A stretch of 64,000 nucleotides of DNA, taken from Fluviirhizobium alvei. Its GTDB lineage: Bacteria > Pseudomonadota > Alphaproteobacteria > Rhizobiales > Rhizobiaceae. The notes beneath the pieces are model-generated. The model did not search any database. It was not told the DNA's origin and worked only from the letters and a program-made list of their open reading frames with translations. Positions 17,293-26,300 of the stretch are shown piece by piece (position 1 is the first letter of the stretch; the number at the start of each line of letters is the position of its first letter). The position numbers and the translations under genes are program-made. The DNA is taken from contig NZ_JAUOZU010000007.1 in NCBI RefSeq assembly GCF_030551875.1, positions 186,001 to 250,000 of the forward strand. Direction: 5' to 3'.

Positions 17293-17322
17293 CAATTACG
17301 CATGTGCTGTTTTGACGGATCA
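17293..17322 (-). promoter_or_regulatory. Autoregulatory ECF11-like promoter of the sigma-chrR operon
   Basis: On the minus strand TGATCC (17322-17317) is followed by exactly 18 bases and TAATTG (17298-17293). This fits the RpoE consensus TGATCC-N18-TAAGA well. The predicted transcription start falls at about 17287, on the A of an in-frame ATG. So either the message is leaderless or translation begins at ATG 17221. Confidence 0.7.
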
Positions 17323-17355
17323 CAGAAGACTGACAAAAAACTCTCCGGCGCCCGG

Positions 17356-17385
17356 TGATCCTCCCCCGCACGTGCTTCGTACATA
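17356..17385 (+). promoter_or_regulatory. Divergent ECF11-like promoter of the amine oxidase-DUF1365 operon
   Basis: TGATCC (17356-17361), an 18-base spacer and TACATA (17380-17385). It is arranged back to back with the sigma-factor promoter, 34 bases away. It shows that translation of the oxidase must start after about 17392. Confidence 0.68.
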
Positions 17386-17426
17386 ACCCAGAAAAAACAA
17401 ACGATCTATCGCGAAAGGAAGCTCAC

Positions 17427-18779
17427 TTGCTGCAGCGGATGACCGGAACGACACCACCACTCAAGATCGCGGTCATAGGCTCCGGCATATCCGGGCTGTC
17501 AGCCGCCTGGCTGCTTTCCAAAAAGCATGACGTCAGGCTCTATGAAACCGACAGCCGGCCGGGCGGGCATTCCAATACCGTTGTTGCCGAGACCGCAATG
17601 GGTCCGGTTCCCGTCGATACAGGCTTCATCGTCTTCAATGAAGTGACCTATCCGAACCTGACGGCGCTGTTCAAACATCTCGATGTGAAAACGGTCGATA
17701 CGGAGATGTCCTTCGCGGTGTCGCTCGACCACGGCAAGCTCGAATATTCCGGAACCGATCTTGCCGGCATCTTCGCGCAGAAAAGCAATCTGGTGAACCT
17801 GCGCTTCCTCAGCATGCTGCGCGACATCCTGCGCTTTTATCGCGAGGCCCCGGCCGACCTCGAGCTGATGGGGCTGGAAAGCCTTGATTCCTATCTCGAC
17901 CGCAAGGGTTACGGCCGCGCTTTCCGCGACGACCACCTCTACCCGATGGCGGCCGCGATCTGGTCGACGCCGGCCGGATCCGTCGGCGCCTATCCGGCCA
18001 AGAGCTTCGTCCGCTTCTGCGAAAATCACGGACTTCTTAAAGTTTCCGGTCGACCGATCTGGAAAACGGTCAAGGGTGGTAGCCGCAACTATGTCAACCG
18101 CATGCTGTCCGAAATCGGCGAACGTCCGAGGTTGAACTGCGGCGTTCACAAGATCGTTCGTCAGCCCCATGGCGTTTCGGTGATCGATGAGACCGGCCAA
18201 TCCGAAATATTCGACCATGTCGTTCTTGCCTGCCACGCCGACCAGGCCCTCGCCATGATTGCCCGCCCGACACCCTCCGAGCAGAGCATTCTCGGTGCCT
18301 TCCGCTACAGCGTCAACGAAGCCGTCCTGCACTCGGATCGCCGCCTGATGCCAAAGCGGAAAAGGGCCTGGTCGAGCTGGAACTATCTCGCCGACAGGTC
18401 GCGGGCGGATGCCTTGAGCGTCACCTACTGGATGAACCGCCTGCAGGGCATTGATCCCAACAATCCGCTTTTCCTGTCGCTCAATCCGCTGACCGATCCG
18501 GATCCCGCCCAGGTCCATTACCGTGTGACCTATGAGCATCCGATGTTTGATCACCATGCGATTTCGGCCCAGCAACGCCTATGGTCGCTGCAAGGCCACG
18601 GCGGAGTGTGGTTTGCCGGCGCCTATTTCGGCGCCGGGTTCCATGAAGACGGTCTTCAGGCCGGCCTCGCGGTCGCCGAGCAACTGGGTGACGTGCGCCG
18701 TCCATGGTCGGTCGCCAACGAATCCGGTAGAATCGTGCTCGGCGATCATGCCGATGCGGAGGCAATGGCAGCGGAATGA
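17427..18779 (+). CDS. FAD-dependent amine oxidase-type oxidoreductase (COG2907)
   Basis: The 450-residue flavoprotein has an N-terminal dinucleotide-binding motif, IAVIGSGISGLSAAWLL, followed by YETDSRPGGHSNTV, the FAD-binding signature of NAD(P)-binding amine oxidases. A second FAD-contact region near the C-terminus reads GVWFAGAYFGAGFHEDGLQ. The start is TTG 17427 with AAAGGAAG five bases upstream; ATG 17439 is a possible alternative. It overlaps the next gene by four bases. In related ChrR regulons this oxidoreductase, DUF1365 and a cyclopropane-fatty-acid-synthase-like methyltransferase act on membrane fatty acids after singlet-oxygen stress. The methyltransferase gene is absent from this cluster. 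Confidence 0.88.
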   Translation: MLQRMTGTTPPLKIAVIGSGISGLSAAWLLSKKHDVRLYETDSRPGGHSNTVVAETAMGPVPVDTGFIVFNEVTYPNLTALFKHLDVKTVDTEMSFAVSLDHGKLEYSGTDLAGIFAQKSNLVNLRFLSMLRDILRFYREAPADLELMGLESLDSYLDRKGYGRAFRDDHLYPMAAAIWSTPAGSVGAYPAKSFVRFCENHGLLKVSGRPIWKTVKGGSRNYVNRMLSEIGERPRLNCGVHKIVRQPHGVSVIDETGQSEIFDHVVLACHADQALAMIARPTPSEQSILGAFRYSVNEAVLHSDRRLMPKRKRAWSSWNYLADRSRADALSVTYWMNRLQGIDPNNPLFLSLNPLTDPDPAQVHYRVTYEHPMFDHHAISAQQRLWSLQGHGGVWFAGAYFGAGFHEDGLQAGLAVAEQLGDVRRPWSVANESGRIVLGDHADAEAMAAE

Positions 18780-19540
18780 GCAGACGCGAGGAAGGCCAGT
18801 CCGCAGTCTATTATGGTTCGGTGGCGCATCGCCGCCTGAAGCCGAAGCGGCATTTCCTGCGTTACAGCCTGTTCCAGCTGCTGATCGATCTCGATGAGCT
18901 CGAAACGCTTGATGGAAGACTGCGCCTTCTCTCGGTCGGCCGTTTCAACCTCTTCTCCATCCATGAGAAGGATTTCGGCCCCGACGGGCTGGGAACGCTG
19001 AAGGAGCGTCTGTTGGATTTGGCTGATCGCGAAGGGATCGCGCTTGGTCCAGATGCAACGATCCGGTCGATGACGATGCCGCGCCTTCTCGGCTATGCAT
19101 TCAATCCGCTGACCGTTCATTTCTGCTATGCGGCGGACAAGCGGCTCGCCGCCATCCTCTATGAAGTCCACAACACGTTCGGCGAACGCCACATCTATGC
19201 CCTGCCCGTCGATGCGTCCGCCGCTTTGCCGATCACCCAGACCTGCGCAAAAGCCTTCCACGTCTCGCCGTTCCTGCCGATGGATCTCGCCTACGATTTT
19301 ATCGTTCATCCACCGAAAGACGATTTCTCGATCGCCATCCGCGACCGTGATCGCGATGGGCTGGTGCTGACCGCCACCATGGCGATGAAACGGCGGCCAT
19401 TGACCGACCGGGAATTGCTGCGGCAGTTCATCGCATTTCCGCTGATGACGCTCAAGGTCATCGCCGGCATTCATTACGAGGCACTGCGTCTCTGGTTGAA
19501 GGGCCTCAAGATATTCCGTCATCCCGGTACCGCAAACTGA
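18776..19540 (+). CDS. DUF1365 family protein
   Basis: The 254-residue soluble protein opens with VYYGSVAHRRLKPKRHFLRY, the hallmark of DUF1365, and contains TMPRLLGYAFNPLTVHFCY and VSPFLPMDLAYDF. Its function is unknown. It is almost always encoded beside the FAD amine oxidase and often a fatty-acid methyltransferase, here sharing an ATGA overlap with the oxidase gene. It should be co-expressed from the ECF promoter at 17356. No membrane segment is clear. Confidence 0.88.
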   Translation: MSRREEGQSAVYYGSVAHRRLKPKRHFLRYSLFQLLIDLDELETLDGRLRLLSVGRFNLFSIHEKDFGPDGLGTLKERLLDLADREGIALGPDATIRSMTMPRLLGYAFNPLTVHFCYAADKRLAAILYEVHNTFGERHIYALPVDASAALPITQTCAKAFHVSPFLPMDLAYDFIVHPPKDDFSIAIRDRDRDGLVLTATMAMKRRPLTDRELLRQFIAFPLMTLKVIAGIHYEALRLWLKGLKIFRHPGTAN

Positions 19541-19625
19541 ATGCAATGACTATTTCTGCCGACAGTTTGCTCAATACGCCTATTTTTTGGACGAAATCTG
19601 TAGAGCACTGAACAATTCTGGGAGA

Positions 19626-19663
19626 GGCAATTGCGACTGTTGCCACCAGAAACGTCAATTGCC
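19626..19663. repeat. Inverted repeat upstream of the ATP-grasp operon
   Basis: Perfect eight-base arms GGCAATTG (19626-19633) and CAATTGCC (19656-19663) lie 22 bases apart. A further GCAATTG occurs near 19711. This cluster lies in the 238-base gap before the ATP-grasp gene and may be a regulator site; no known regulator is recognised. Confidence 0.35.
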
Positions 19664-19778
19664 CGTTCATTTGCCGGATTTTTTCATCGACGAAAATCCT
19701 AACCCGCAATTGTGCATGCTTCTTGCATTGATCCAAACATTGGGCTCAAATGCAGGCATAACATTGGGGAACGAACAC

Positions 19779-21188
19779 TTGGCATTCGATGAAATGATTG
19801 ACGCGGATGGCAATCCGCGAGGGCCATACAAGCAATATTTCGAGTGGTTTAAGGAGCAGAACCCGGCTTATCTGGAAGCCAAGGCCCGGGATGCAGAAAA
19901 CATTTTCCGCAAAACCGGTATCACCTTCGCAGTCTATGGCCATGAGGATGCGACCGAAAAGCTCATCCCGTTCGATCTCATCCCGCGCATCATCTCCGGT
20001 TCCGAATGGCGCAAGCTTGCCCAGGGCATCGAACAGCGCGTGCTGGCGCTCAACGCCTTCCTCGAGGACATCTATCACAAGCAGGAGATCATCCGCGCTG
20101 GTCGCATCCCGCGCGAACTGATCGAGAAGAACCTCGCCTTCCTGCCACAGATGATCGGCATGAAACCGCCCGGCGGCGTCTATACCCATATCATCGGCAC
20201 CGATATCGTCAGGACCGGTGAAGACCAGTTCTATGTGCTGGAAGACAATGCCCGTACCCCCTCCGGCGTCTCCTACATGCTCGAAGACCGCGAGACGATG
20301 ATGCAGATGTTCCCGGAGCTTTTCTACAAGGTCCGGGTACGACCGGTGGAGGATTATCCGTCGAAACTGCGCCAGAGCCTCGACCGGCTCGCCCCTCCAG
20401 GCTGCAAGGGCAAGCCGCGCGTTGTGGTGCTGACGCCGGGCATCTTCAATTCGGCCTACTATGAACATGCCTTTCTGGCCGACCAGATGGGCGCCGAACT
20501 GGTGGAAGGGTCGGATCTCAGGGTCATCAACGGCAAGGTCTGCATGCGCACCACGCAGGGCTACGAGCCCGTCGATGTGATCTACCGCCGCGTCGATGAC
20601 GATTTCCTCGACCCCCTCACCTTCCGGCCCGATTCCTGTCTCGGCGTCGCCGGCATCATGGATGTCTATCGCGCCGGCAACGTCACGATCGCAAACGCGC
20701 CCGGCACCGGGATCTCCGATGACAAGGCGATCTACTCCTACATGCCGGAAATCGTGGAATTCTATACCGGCCGCAAGGCCATGCTGGAGAATGTCCCGAC
20801 CTGGCGCTGCTCGGAGCCGGACAGTTTCAAATATGTGATGGAGCATCTGCCGGAACTGGTGGTCAAGGAAGTCCATGGTTCGGGCGGCTACGGCATGCTG
20901 GTGGGGCCCACTGCAAGCCGCAAGGAGATTGCCCTTTTCGCCGAAAAGCTGAAGGCCAAGCCGGCCAACTACATCGCCCAGCCGACGCTCTCGCTCTCCA
21001 CCGTGCCGATCATGGTCAAGAAGGGCATCGCTCCGCGCCATGTGGACCTGCGCCCCTATGTGCTGGTCTCCGACAAGGTTCATATCATCCCCGGCGGGTT
21101 GACCCGCGTCGCGCTCAAGAAAGGCTCGCTGGTTGTCAATTCCAGCCAGGGCGGCGGGACGAAGGATACCTGGGTTCTGGAGGACTGA
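19779..21188 (+). CDS. Circularly permuted ATP-grasp type 2 family protein
   Basis: The product has 469 residues. The start is TTG 19779 (LAFDEMIDADGNPRGPY), with GGGGA eight bases upstream and the family N-terminus just after it; an extension to 19587 is open but looks non-coding. Family landmarks are IPFDLIPRIISGSEW, VLEDNARTPSGVSYMLEDR, VVKEVHGSGGYGMLVG and the C-terminal SSQGGGTKDTWVL. Members are predicted to ligate an acid to an amine with ATP. It is the first gene of a three-gene operon with an alpha-E protein and a transglutaminase, a widespread set of unknown function thought to handle a peptide or amide product. Confidence 0.9.
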   Translation: MAFDEMIDADGNPRGPYKQYFEWFKEQNPAYLEAKARDAENIFRKTGITFAVYGHEDATEKLIPFDLIPRIISGSEWRKLAQGIEQRVLALNAFLEDIYHKQEIIRAGRIPRELIEKNLAFLPQMIGMKPPGGVYTHIIGTDIVRTGEDQFYVLEDNARTPSGVSYMLEDRETMMQMFPELFYKVRVRPVEDYPSKLRQSLDRLAPPGCKGKPRVVVLTPGIFNSAYYEHAFLADQMGAELVEGSDLRVINGKVCMRTTQGYEPVDVIYRRVDDDFLDPLTFRPDSCLGVAGIMDVYRAGNVTIANAPGTGISDDKAIYSYMPEIVEFYTGRKAMLENVPTWRCSEPDSFKYVMEHLPELVVKEVHGSGGYGMLVGPTASRKEIALFAEKLKAKPANYIAQPTLSLSTVPIMVKKGIAPRHVDLRPYVLVSDKVHIIPGGLTRVALKKGSLVVNSSQGGGTKDTWVLED

Positions 21189-21191
21189 TCG

Positions 21192-22136
21192 ATGATGCTA
21201 GGAAGAACCGCTCAAGGCCTGTTCTGGATGTCCCGCTACATCGAACGCGCCGAAAACACTGCTCGCCTGATCGATGCCGGCTTTCGTATGTCCCTGACCC
21301 GATCCGTCGCTTCCGACGAGGATTGGGACGGGGTATTGCAAAGTGCCGGCATGCGCGAACTCTATGCGCAGAAATCCGATCGGGTCACCGGCGCGGATGC
21401 GCTTGATTTTCTGCTGCGCGACAAATCGAACCCGTCGTCGATCATCAACTGCCTGGAATATGGCCGCAACAATGCCCGCATGGTGCGCACGGCGCTGACG
21501 CGCGAAACCTGGGAAGCCGTCAACGAAACCTGGCTGGAACTGCGCCAGGTTCTGTCGCGCAAGGTGACACAAGCGACCTTGCCCGATGTTATCGACGCGA
21601 TCAAACGGCGGGTCGCCCTGATGCGCGGCACCTTCTCCGGCACCCAGTTGCGCGACGAAATCTACAATTTCGCCATGCTGGGATCCTTCATCGAACGGGC
21701 AGACAATACGGCCCGCATCCTCGATGTGAAGTACTACGTGCTCTTGCCATCGCTCATGCATGTCGGCACTTCCATGGACAATTTCCAATGGCAGTCGATC
21801 CTGCGGTCCGTCTCGGCTTTGCGCTCCTATTCCTGGGTCTATGACTCCGAGTACAAGCCGGCCAATATCGCCCACTTCCTCATTCTCAACCGGCGCATGC
21901 CGCGGTCGCTCGCCTTCTGTTACGAGCAGCTCAGCGGCAACCTCGCCCATATCGCGCGCGATTATGGCTGCCAGGTGGATGCGCATGAGACGGCGGCGAG
22001 AACCCGCGACCGGCTGATGAACACATCGATCGATGCGGTCATGGAAAGCGGCCTGCATGAATTCATCGAGAATTTCATCATCGCCAACGACAAGCTCGCC
22101 CAGGAAATCTCCGACGGCTACCGGTTCTACAAGTGA
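21192..22136 (+). CDS. Alpha-E domain protein
   Basis: The 314-residue, mostly alpha-helical protein begins MLGRTAQGLFWMSRYIERAENTARLID, the alpha-E (DUF403) signature, with repeats such as GSFIERADNTARILD in the middle. It starts three bases after the ATP-grasp stop. Alpha-E proteins always accompany the circularly permuted ATP-grasp protein and a transglutaminase; a scaffold or partner enzyme role is suspected but unproven. No membrane segment is present. Confidence 0.9.
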   Translation: MMLGRTAQGLFWMSRYIERAENTARLIDAGFRMSLTRSVASDEDWDGVLQSAGMRELYAQKSDRVTGADALDFLLRDKSNPSSIINCLEYGRNNARMVRTALTRETWEAVNETWLELRQVLSRKVTQATLPDVIDAIKRRVALMRGTFSGTQLRDEIYNFAMLGSFIERADNTARILDVKYYVLLPSLMHVGTSMDNFQWQSILRSVSALRSYSWVYDSEYKPANIAHFLILNRRMPRSLAFCYEQLSGNLAHIARDYGCQVDAHETAARTRDRLMNTSIDAVMESGLHEFIENFIIANDKLAQEISDGYRFYK

Positions 22137-22145
22137 GTTGACAGC

Positions 22146-22940
22146 ATGCGTCTGAAAATCAGCCATATGACCGAGTATAGCTATGACGAGCCGGTGGAGT
22201 TTGCGCTGCAGCGCCTGCGACTGACGCCCAAGGACGGGCCCGGCCAAAAGGTGATCTCCTGGATGACCACCGTCTCAGGCGTGCAGAATGAAGCCCAGTA
22301 CGAAGATCATTTCGGCAATATCGTCGAACTTGTCAGCGTGATCGATGGCGCCGAGCGCATTTCAATCATGGCGATGGGAGAGGTGGAGACCGAAGAGCTC
22401 AACGGTGTATTCGGCGCTCATATCGGTCATGTGCCGCTTTGGCTTTTCAAGCGCGAGACCGCACTCACCAAACCCGGCAAGTTCATGCGCGAGCTCGGCA
22501 AACAAATCGATGCGGACGGCGATCTTGCCCGCATGCATCAGCTGATGGAGCTTGTTCACACCACCCTCGAATATCGCAAGAACGCCACCGATTCGAAGAC
22601 AACGGCCGAACAGGCGCTCGAACAGGGTGCCGGCGTCTGCCAAGATCATGCCCATGTCTTCATCGGCATCGCCCGCATGCTCGGGCTGCCGGCCCGTTAC
22701 GTGGCCGGTTACATGTTCGACACGTCCGACATGGCCGCCGCCTCGCATGCCTGGGCGGAGGCACATCTTCCGGGCCTCGGCTGGGTCGGGTTCGATCCTG
22801 CCAACAAGATCTGCCCCGACCAGCGCTATGTGCGGGTCGCGCACGGACTTGACGCGGAGGATACCGCACCGGTTTCCGGCATGCGCCTCGGCAACTCGCC
22901 CGAAATGATCTCGGTGACGGTCAGCGTCGAACAGCAATAA
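22146..22940 (+). CDS. Transglutaminase-like cysteine protease family protein
   Basis: The product has 264 residues. An N-terminal beta domain (MRLKISHMTEYSYDEPVEFALQ) typical of bacterial transglutaminase N regions precedes the catalytic core, with Cys in GAGVCQDHAHVF, His in ASHAWAEAHL and Asp in GWVGFDPANK, a complete triad. It is cytoplasmic as no signal peptide is seen. It lies nine bases after the alpha-E gene and closes the operon before a strong terminator. By analogy it may hydrolyse an amide or peptide made by the ATP-grasp partner. Confidence 0.9.
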   Translation: MRLKISHMTEYSYDEPVEFALQRLRLTPKDGPGQKVISWMTTVSGVQNEAQYEDHFGNIVELVSVIDGAERISIMAMGEVETEELNGVFGAHIGHVPLWLFKRETALTKPGKFMRELGKQIDADGDLARMHQLMELVHTTLEYRKNATDSKTTAEQALEQGAGVCQDHAHVFIGIARMLGLPARYVAGYMFDTSDMAAASHAWAEAHLPGLGWVGFDPANKICPDQRYVRVAHGLDAEDTAPVSGMRLGNSPEMISVTVSVEQQ

Positions 22941-22960
22941 TTCTATAGAAACCGCAATTG

Positions 22961-22995
22961 AAGCCGCGATGCAGACACCTGCATCGCGGCTTTTC
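22961..22995. terminator. Terminator between transglutaminase operon and malic enzyme gene
   Basis: AAGCCGCGATGCAG (22961-22974) pairs perfectly with CTGCATCGCGGCTT (22979-22992) around a four-base loop and is followed by further T. As the stem begins with AA and ends in TT it can serve both convergent transcripts. Confidence 0.85.
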
Positions 22996-22996
22996 G

Positions 22997-25306
22997 TTAT
23001 GCCTGTTCCGGATAGGACGCCTCGACCACCGCCAGCGCCGCCATGTTGACGACACCGCGCGAGGTGACCGACGGCGACAGGATATGCGCCGGAAGGGCAG
23101 CACCAAGAAGAATCGGACCGACATGCAGCGAATCCGTCATCGTCTTGACGACGCCGAGCGTGATGTTGGCCGCATCGATGTTGGGGAACACCAGCAGGTT
23201 GGCTTCGCCCGTGAGCGTCGAATTCGGCATCACGCGTTTGCGAAGCACTTCCGAAATCGCCGAATCACCGTGCATTTCACCATCGGCCTCGAGATCGGGC
23301 GCGAGCTCCTTCACCAGGCAGATCGCCTTGCGCATCTTTTCCGAACTGTCGGAATCGCGGCTGCCGAAGTTGGAATGCGAAACCAGCGCTGCCTTCGGCG
23401 TGATACCAAACCGGCGGATTTCCGCCGCCGCCATGATCGTCATCTCGGCGATTTCTTCAGCCGACGGATTGAAGGTCACATAGGTATCGGTGAAGAAGGT
23501 GGCACCGCGCTGCGAGATCAGCAGGCTGAGGGCAGAGAAATCCAGCACCCCGGGTTTCTTGCCGATGATCTGGCTGACATCGCGCAGATGGCGGGCGTAA
23601 CGGCCTTCGACACCGCAGATCAGTGCATCGGCATCGCCGCGCTTGACCGCGATCGCACCGATGACGGTGGCATTGGTGCGCACGATCGTGCGAGCGGCTT
23701 CCGGAATGACGCCCTTGCGGCCGACGAGATTGAAATAGTCGTCGACATAATCCTTGAAGCGCGGATCGTCCTGCGGGTTGACCAGTTCGAAATCGATTTC
23801 CGGCCGGATCTTGAGACCAAACCGCTGCAGCCGCGCCTCGATGATCGACGGGCGACCAATCAGGATCGGCTTGGCGATGTTTTCCTCGAGCAGAACCTGG
23901 GCGGCCCGCAGCACGCGCTCGTCCTCGCCCTCGGCGAAGATGACACGCTTCTTGCTGGCCAGTTTTGCCGCTGCGAAAACCGGCTTCATGATGAAGCCGG
24001 AGCGGAAGACGAAGCGGTTGAGCTGGTCGAGATAGGCGTCGTAATCGGCAATCGGCCGCTTGGCGACGCCGGTTTCCTCCGCCGCGCGGGCCACTGCCGG
24101 CGCAATGCGCAGGATGAGCCGCTGGTCGAACGGCGACGGGATGAGATAATCGGCCCCGAAAATCGGCGTATCGCCGCCGATCGCCTTGGCGGCGACCTCG
24201 TTGACTTCCTCGCGCGCAAGCGACGCGATCGCCTTCACAGCCGCCATCTTCATTTCTTCATTGATCGTGGTGGCACCACAATCAAGCGCACCGCGGAAGA
24301 TGTAGGGGAAGCAGAGAACGTTGTTGACCTGATTGGGGAAATCCGAACGCCCGGTGCAGATCATCGCATCAGGGCGCACGGCCCGCGCTTGATCCGGCAT
24401 GATTTCTGGCGTCGGGTTGGCGAGCGCCATGATGAGCGGCCGCTCCGCCATCTGCCCGAGCAGGTCGGGTTTCAGCACGCCCGCCGCAGAGAGACCGAGA
24501 AATACGTCGGCGCCGGGGATCGACTCGGCGAGCACACGCTTGTCGGTCTCCTGCGCATAGACAGATTTCCACGGATCCATCAGGACTTCGCGTCCCTTAT
24601 AGACCAGTCCCTCGATATCATGGACCCAGATATTTTCGCGCTTGGCGCCGAGATTGACGAGCAGATTGAGGCAGGCAAGTGCCGCTGCGCCCGCACCCGA
24701 AGCGACGATCTTGACGTTGGCGATATCCTTGCCGGCGAGGCTGAGACCGTTGAGGATGGCGGCCGCCACGATGATCGCCGTACCATGCTGGTCATCGTGA
24801 AAGACCGGGATCGCCATCTTCTCGCGCAGCCGGCGCTCGACTTCGAAACATTCCGGCGCCTTGATATCTTCGAGATTGATACCGCCGAAGGTCGGCTCGA
24901 GCGAGGAGATCACATCGACCATGCGATCGATTTCCGGCGCTTCGATTTCGATGTCGAACACATCGATACCGGCGAATTTTTTGAACAGGACGGCCTTGCC
25001 TTCCATGACCGGCTTGGACGCAAGCGGACCGATATTGCCGAGACCGAGAACCGCCGTGCCGTTGGAAATCACCGCGACCAGATTGGCGCGCGAGGTATAT
25101 TCGGCAGCGGCATCGGGATTGTCGCGAATGGCAAGACAGGGCGCGGCAACCCCGGGCGAATAGGCCAGCGCCAGGTCGCGCTGGTTGCCGAGCGGCTTGG
25201 TTGCCTGAATTTCAAGCTTGCCGGGGCGCGGATAGCGGTGAAAGAAAAGTGCCTGCTCATCGAGGTCGCCGCTCTTGGGCAGCGCCTTGCCCTTGTCTTC
25301 AGTCAT
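22997..25306 (-). CDS. Malic enzyme with C-terminal phosphotransacetylase-like domain (Dme/MaeB type)
   Basis: The 769-residue enzyme oxidatively decarboxylates malate to pyruvate. N-terminal malic domain (about 20-160): [13 protein letters not shown] and [20 protein letters not shown](P)-binding domain (about 165-420): [20 protein letters not shown] and [15 protein letters not shown]. The C-terminal 320 residues form a phosphate acetyltransferase-like domain ([20 protein letters not shown]) that lacks acetyltransferase activity in studied rhizobial enzymes and serves oligomerisation or control. It closely resembles Sinorhizobium DME, the NAD enzyme needed for symbiotic nitrogen fixation. The NADP enzyme TME has the same layout, so cofactor preference is not settled. 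AAGGATTCGAAC precedes the ATG. Confidence 0.93.
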   Translation of the reverse strand: MTEDKGKALPKSGDLDEQALFFHRYPRPGKLEIQATKPLGNQRDLALAYSPGVAAPCLAIRDNPDAAAEYTSRANLVAVISNGTAVLGLGNIGPLASKPVMEGKAVLFKKFAGIDVFDIEIEAPEIDRMVDVISSLEPTFGGINLEDIKAPECFEVERRLREKMAIPVFHDDQHGTAIIVAAAILNGLSLAGKDIANVKIVASGAGAAALACLNLLVNLGAKRENIWVHDIEGLVYKGREVLMDPWKSVYAQETDKRVLAESIPGADVFLGLSAAGVLKPDLLGQMAERPLIMALANPTPEIMPDQARAVRPDAMICTGRSDFPNQVNNVLCFPYIFRGALDCGATTINEEMKMAAVKAIASLAREEVNEVAAKAIGGDTPIFGADYLIPSPFDQRLILRIAPAVARAAEETGVAKRPIADYDAYLDQLNRFVFRSGFIMKPVFAAAKLASKKRVIFAEGEDERVLRAAQVLLEENIAKPILIGRPSIIEARLQRFGLKIRPEIDFELVNPQDDPRFKDYVDDYFNLVGRKGVIPEAARTIVRTNATVIGAIAVKRGDADALICGVEGRYARHLRDVSQIIGKKPGVLDFSALSLLISQRGATFFTDTYVTFNPSAEEIAEMTIMAAAEIRRFGITPKAALVSHSNFGSRDSDSSEKMRKAICLVKELAPDLEADGEMHGDSAISEVLRKRVMPNSTLTGEANLLVFPNIDAANITLGVVKTMTDSLHVGPILLGAALPAHILSPSVTSRGVVNMAALAVVEASYPEQA

Positions 25307-25509
25307 GTTCGAATCCTTCTTGAATGACTGAAACGTTTAAATGATTTCTCGCTCAAATCCAGTTGCCAGGAGATATTCCGGGAGCGGCATCGACAATTCA
25401 CCGTTCGACATCGCTTCAGGGCATGACAATCGTCAATCTGCCCGGTCCGGCTTGTCGAAAGCGCTGGCGCATGCCATGGGACATTGTCTCAATCGATCAA
25501 AATCGAGCC

Positions 25510-25815
25510 ATGACCGAAAAGAAACGCACAACGCCCTTTTACCTGATCGACACATCAAGCGAATTCTATCGCCCGATCGGATTGCGCATCGGCATCTGTA
25601 TCGGCGCAGCTCTCTGGCTGGCGCTCGAGATCTACGGTCGCGATCCCTTCTGGCTGGTCATCTCCGGGGCAACCGCAGTCTATTGCGTTTTCACGCTGCT
25701 GATCGCCTACAAGCCGCCTGAGCCTCCACCTGCGCGCCCTGCCGATGAGCCAGAGGATAAGGCTGCAAGCGACGAAAAGCCGGATCAGGACATCACGCCC
25801 TCGAAAGAGCCCTGA
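25510..25815 (+). CDS. Small membrane protein of unknown function
   Basis: The product has about 101 residues: a polar N-terminus (MTEKKRTTPFYLIDTSSEFY), two hydrophobic helices (about 24-40 and 47-65), then a Pro/Glu/Asp/Lys-rich tail. I do not recognise a named family. The ATG at 25510 gives a compact protein; in-frame ATGs at 25423 and 25471 would add residues of no evident character, and no start has a strong ribosome site. Its end overlaps the convergent gene by 23 bases. Confidence 0.6.
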   Translation: MTEKKRTTPFYLIDTSSEFYRPIGLRIGICIGAALWLALEIYGRDPFWLVISGATAVYCVFTLLIAYKPPEPPPARPADEPEDKAASDEKPDQDITPSKEP

Positions 25816-26263
25816 GCGCCTTGTCGATCAACTGGTTGGCGATCATCATCCGGATGGTTGCTTCCTGCCGCCAGACGGCAGGCACCCGATCGGGATGATT
25901 GGCGCGGGCGAAATCCCGCCGCAACCGGCGCAGGGCAGCGATATCTGTCACGCTCGCCAGATCCAGTTCGGCCGCGATGTCCTCCGCTGTCAGCTTGAGC
26001 ATGCGCGACAGATCCATGAGGGTTTCCGGCTCAACCGGCGGCTCGGACCCAAGATCCTCCGCATCGATGTAATCATCATAGCCGAACTGCATTTCGACGG
26101 GATCGGTCTCAAGGACGGGATTCCAGCCGGCATGCACGAAACCCGAGTTGAAGCCACGCACCTGCGGCGATGACGGAGTCAATGCCTCGTCATCCTCGTC
26201 TTCGCTCTGATCCTCGGCCTTGTCGAGAAGCGTCTGAAACACGGTCTTGCCGAATACGGGCAT
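25793..26263 (-). CDS. Hypothetical protein with J-domain-like HPD motif
   Basis: The 156-residue protein starts at ATG 26261-26263, with AGGGAG six bases upstream; longer openings lack this. The first 75 residues are acidic and look disordered. The C-terminal 60 residues form helices around LRRLRRDFARANHPDRVP, resembling helix II-loop-helix III of a DnaJ domain including the HPD tripeptide, followed by MMIANQLIDKALRAL. The helix I and canonical tyrosine positions of a full J domain are not obvious. A co-chaperone role is therefore only a suggestion. It lies just after the gbpR-like gene on the same strand without overlap. Confidence 0.75.
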   Translation of the reverse strand: MPVFGKTVFQTLLDKAEDQSEDEDDEALTPSSPQVRGFNSGFVHAGWNPVLETDPVEMQFGYDDYIDAEDLGSEPPVEPETLMDLSRMLKLTAEDIAAELDLASVTDIAALRRLRRDFARANHPDRVPAVWRQEATIRMMIANQLIDKALRALSRA

Positions 26264-26300
26264 GGCATCTCCCTTCGCCCCCAGCAAAGCAGACCTGGAT

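Noticed and set aside
22958-25327. 789-residue plus-strand frame opposite the malic enzyme
   Set aside because: Shadow of a strongly biased, GC-rich real gene whose family motifs are all on the minus strand.
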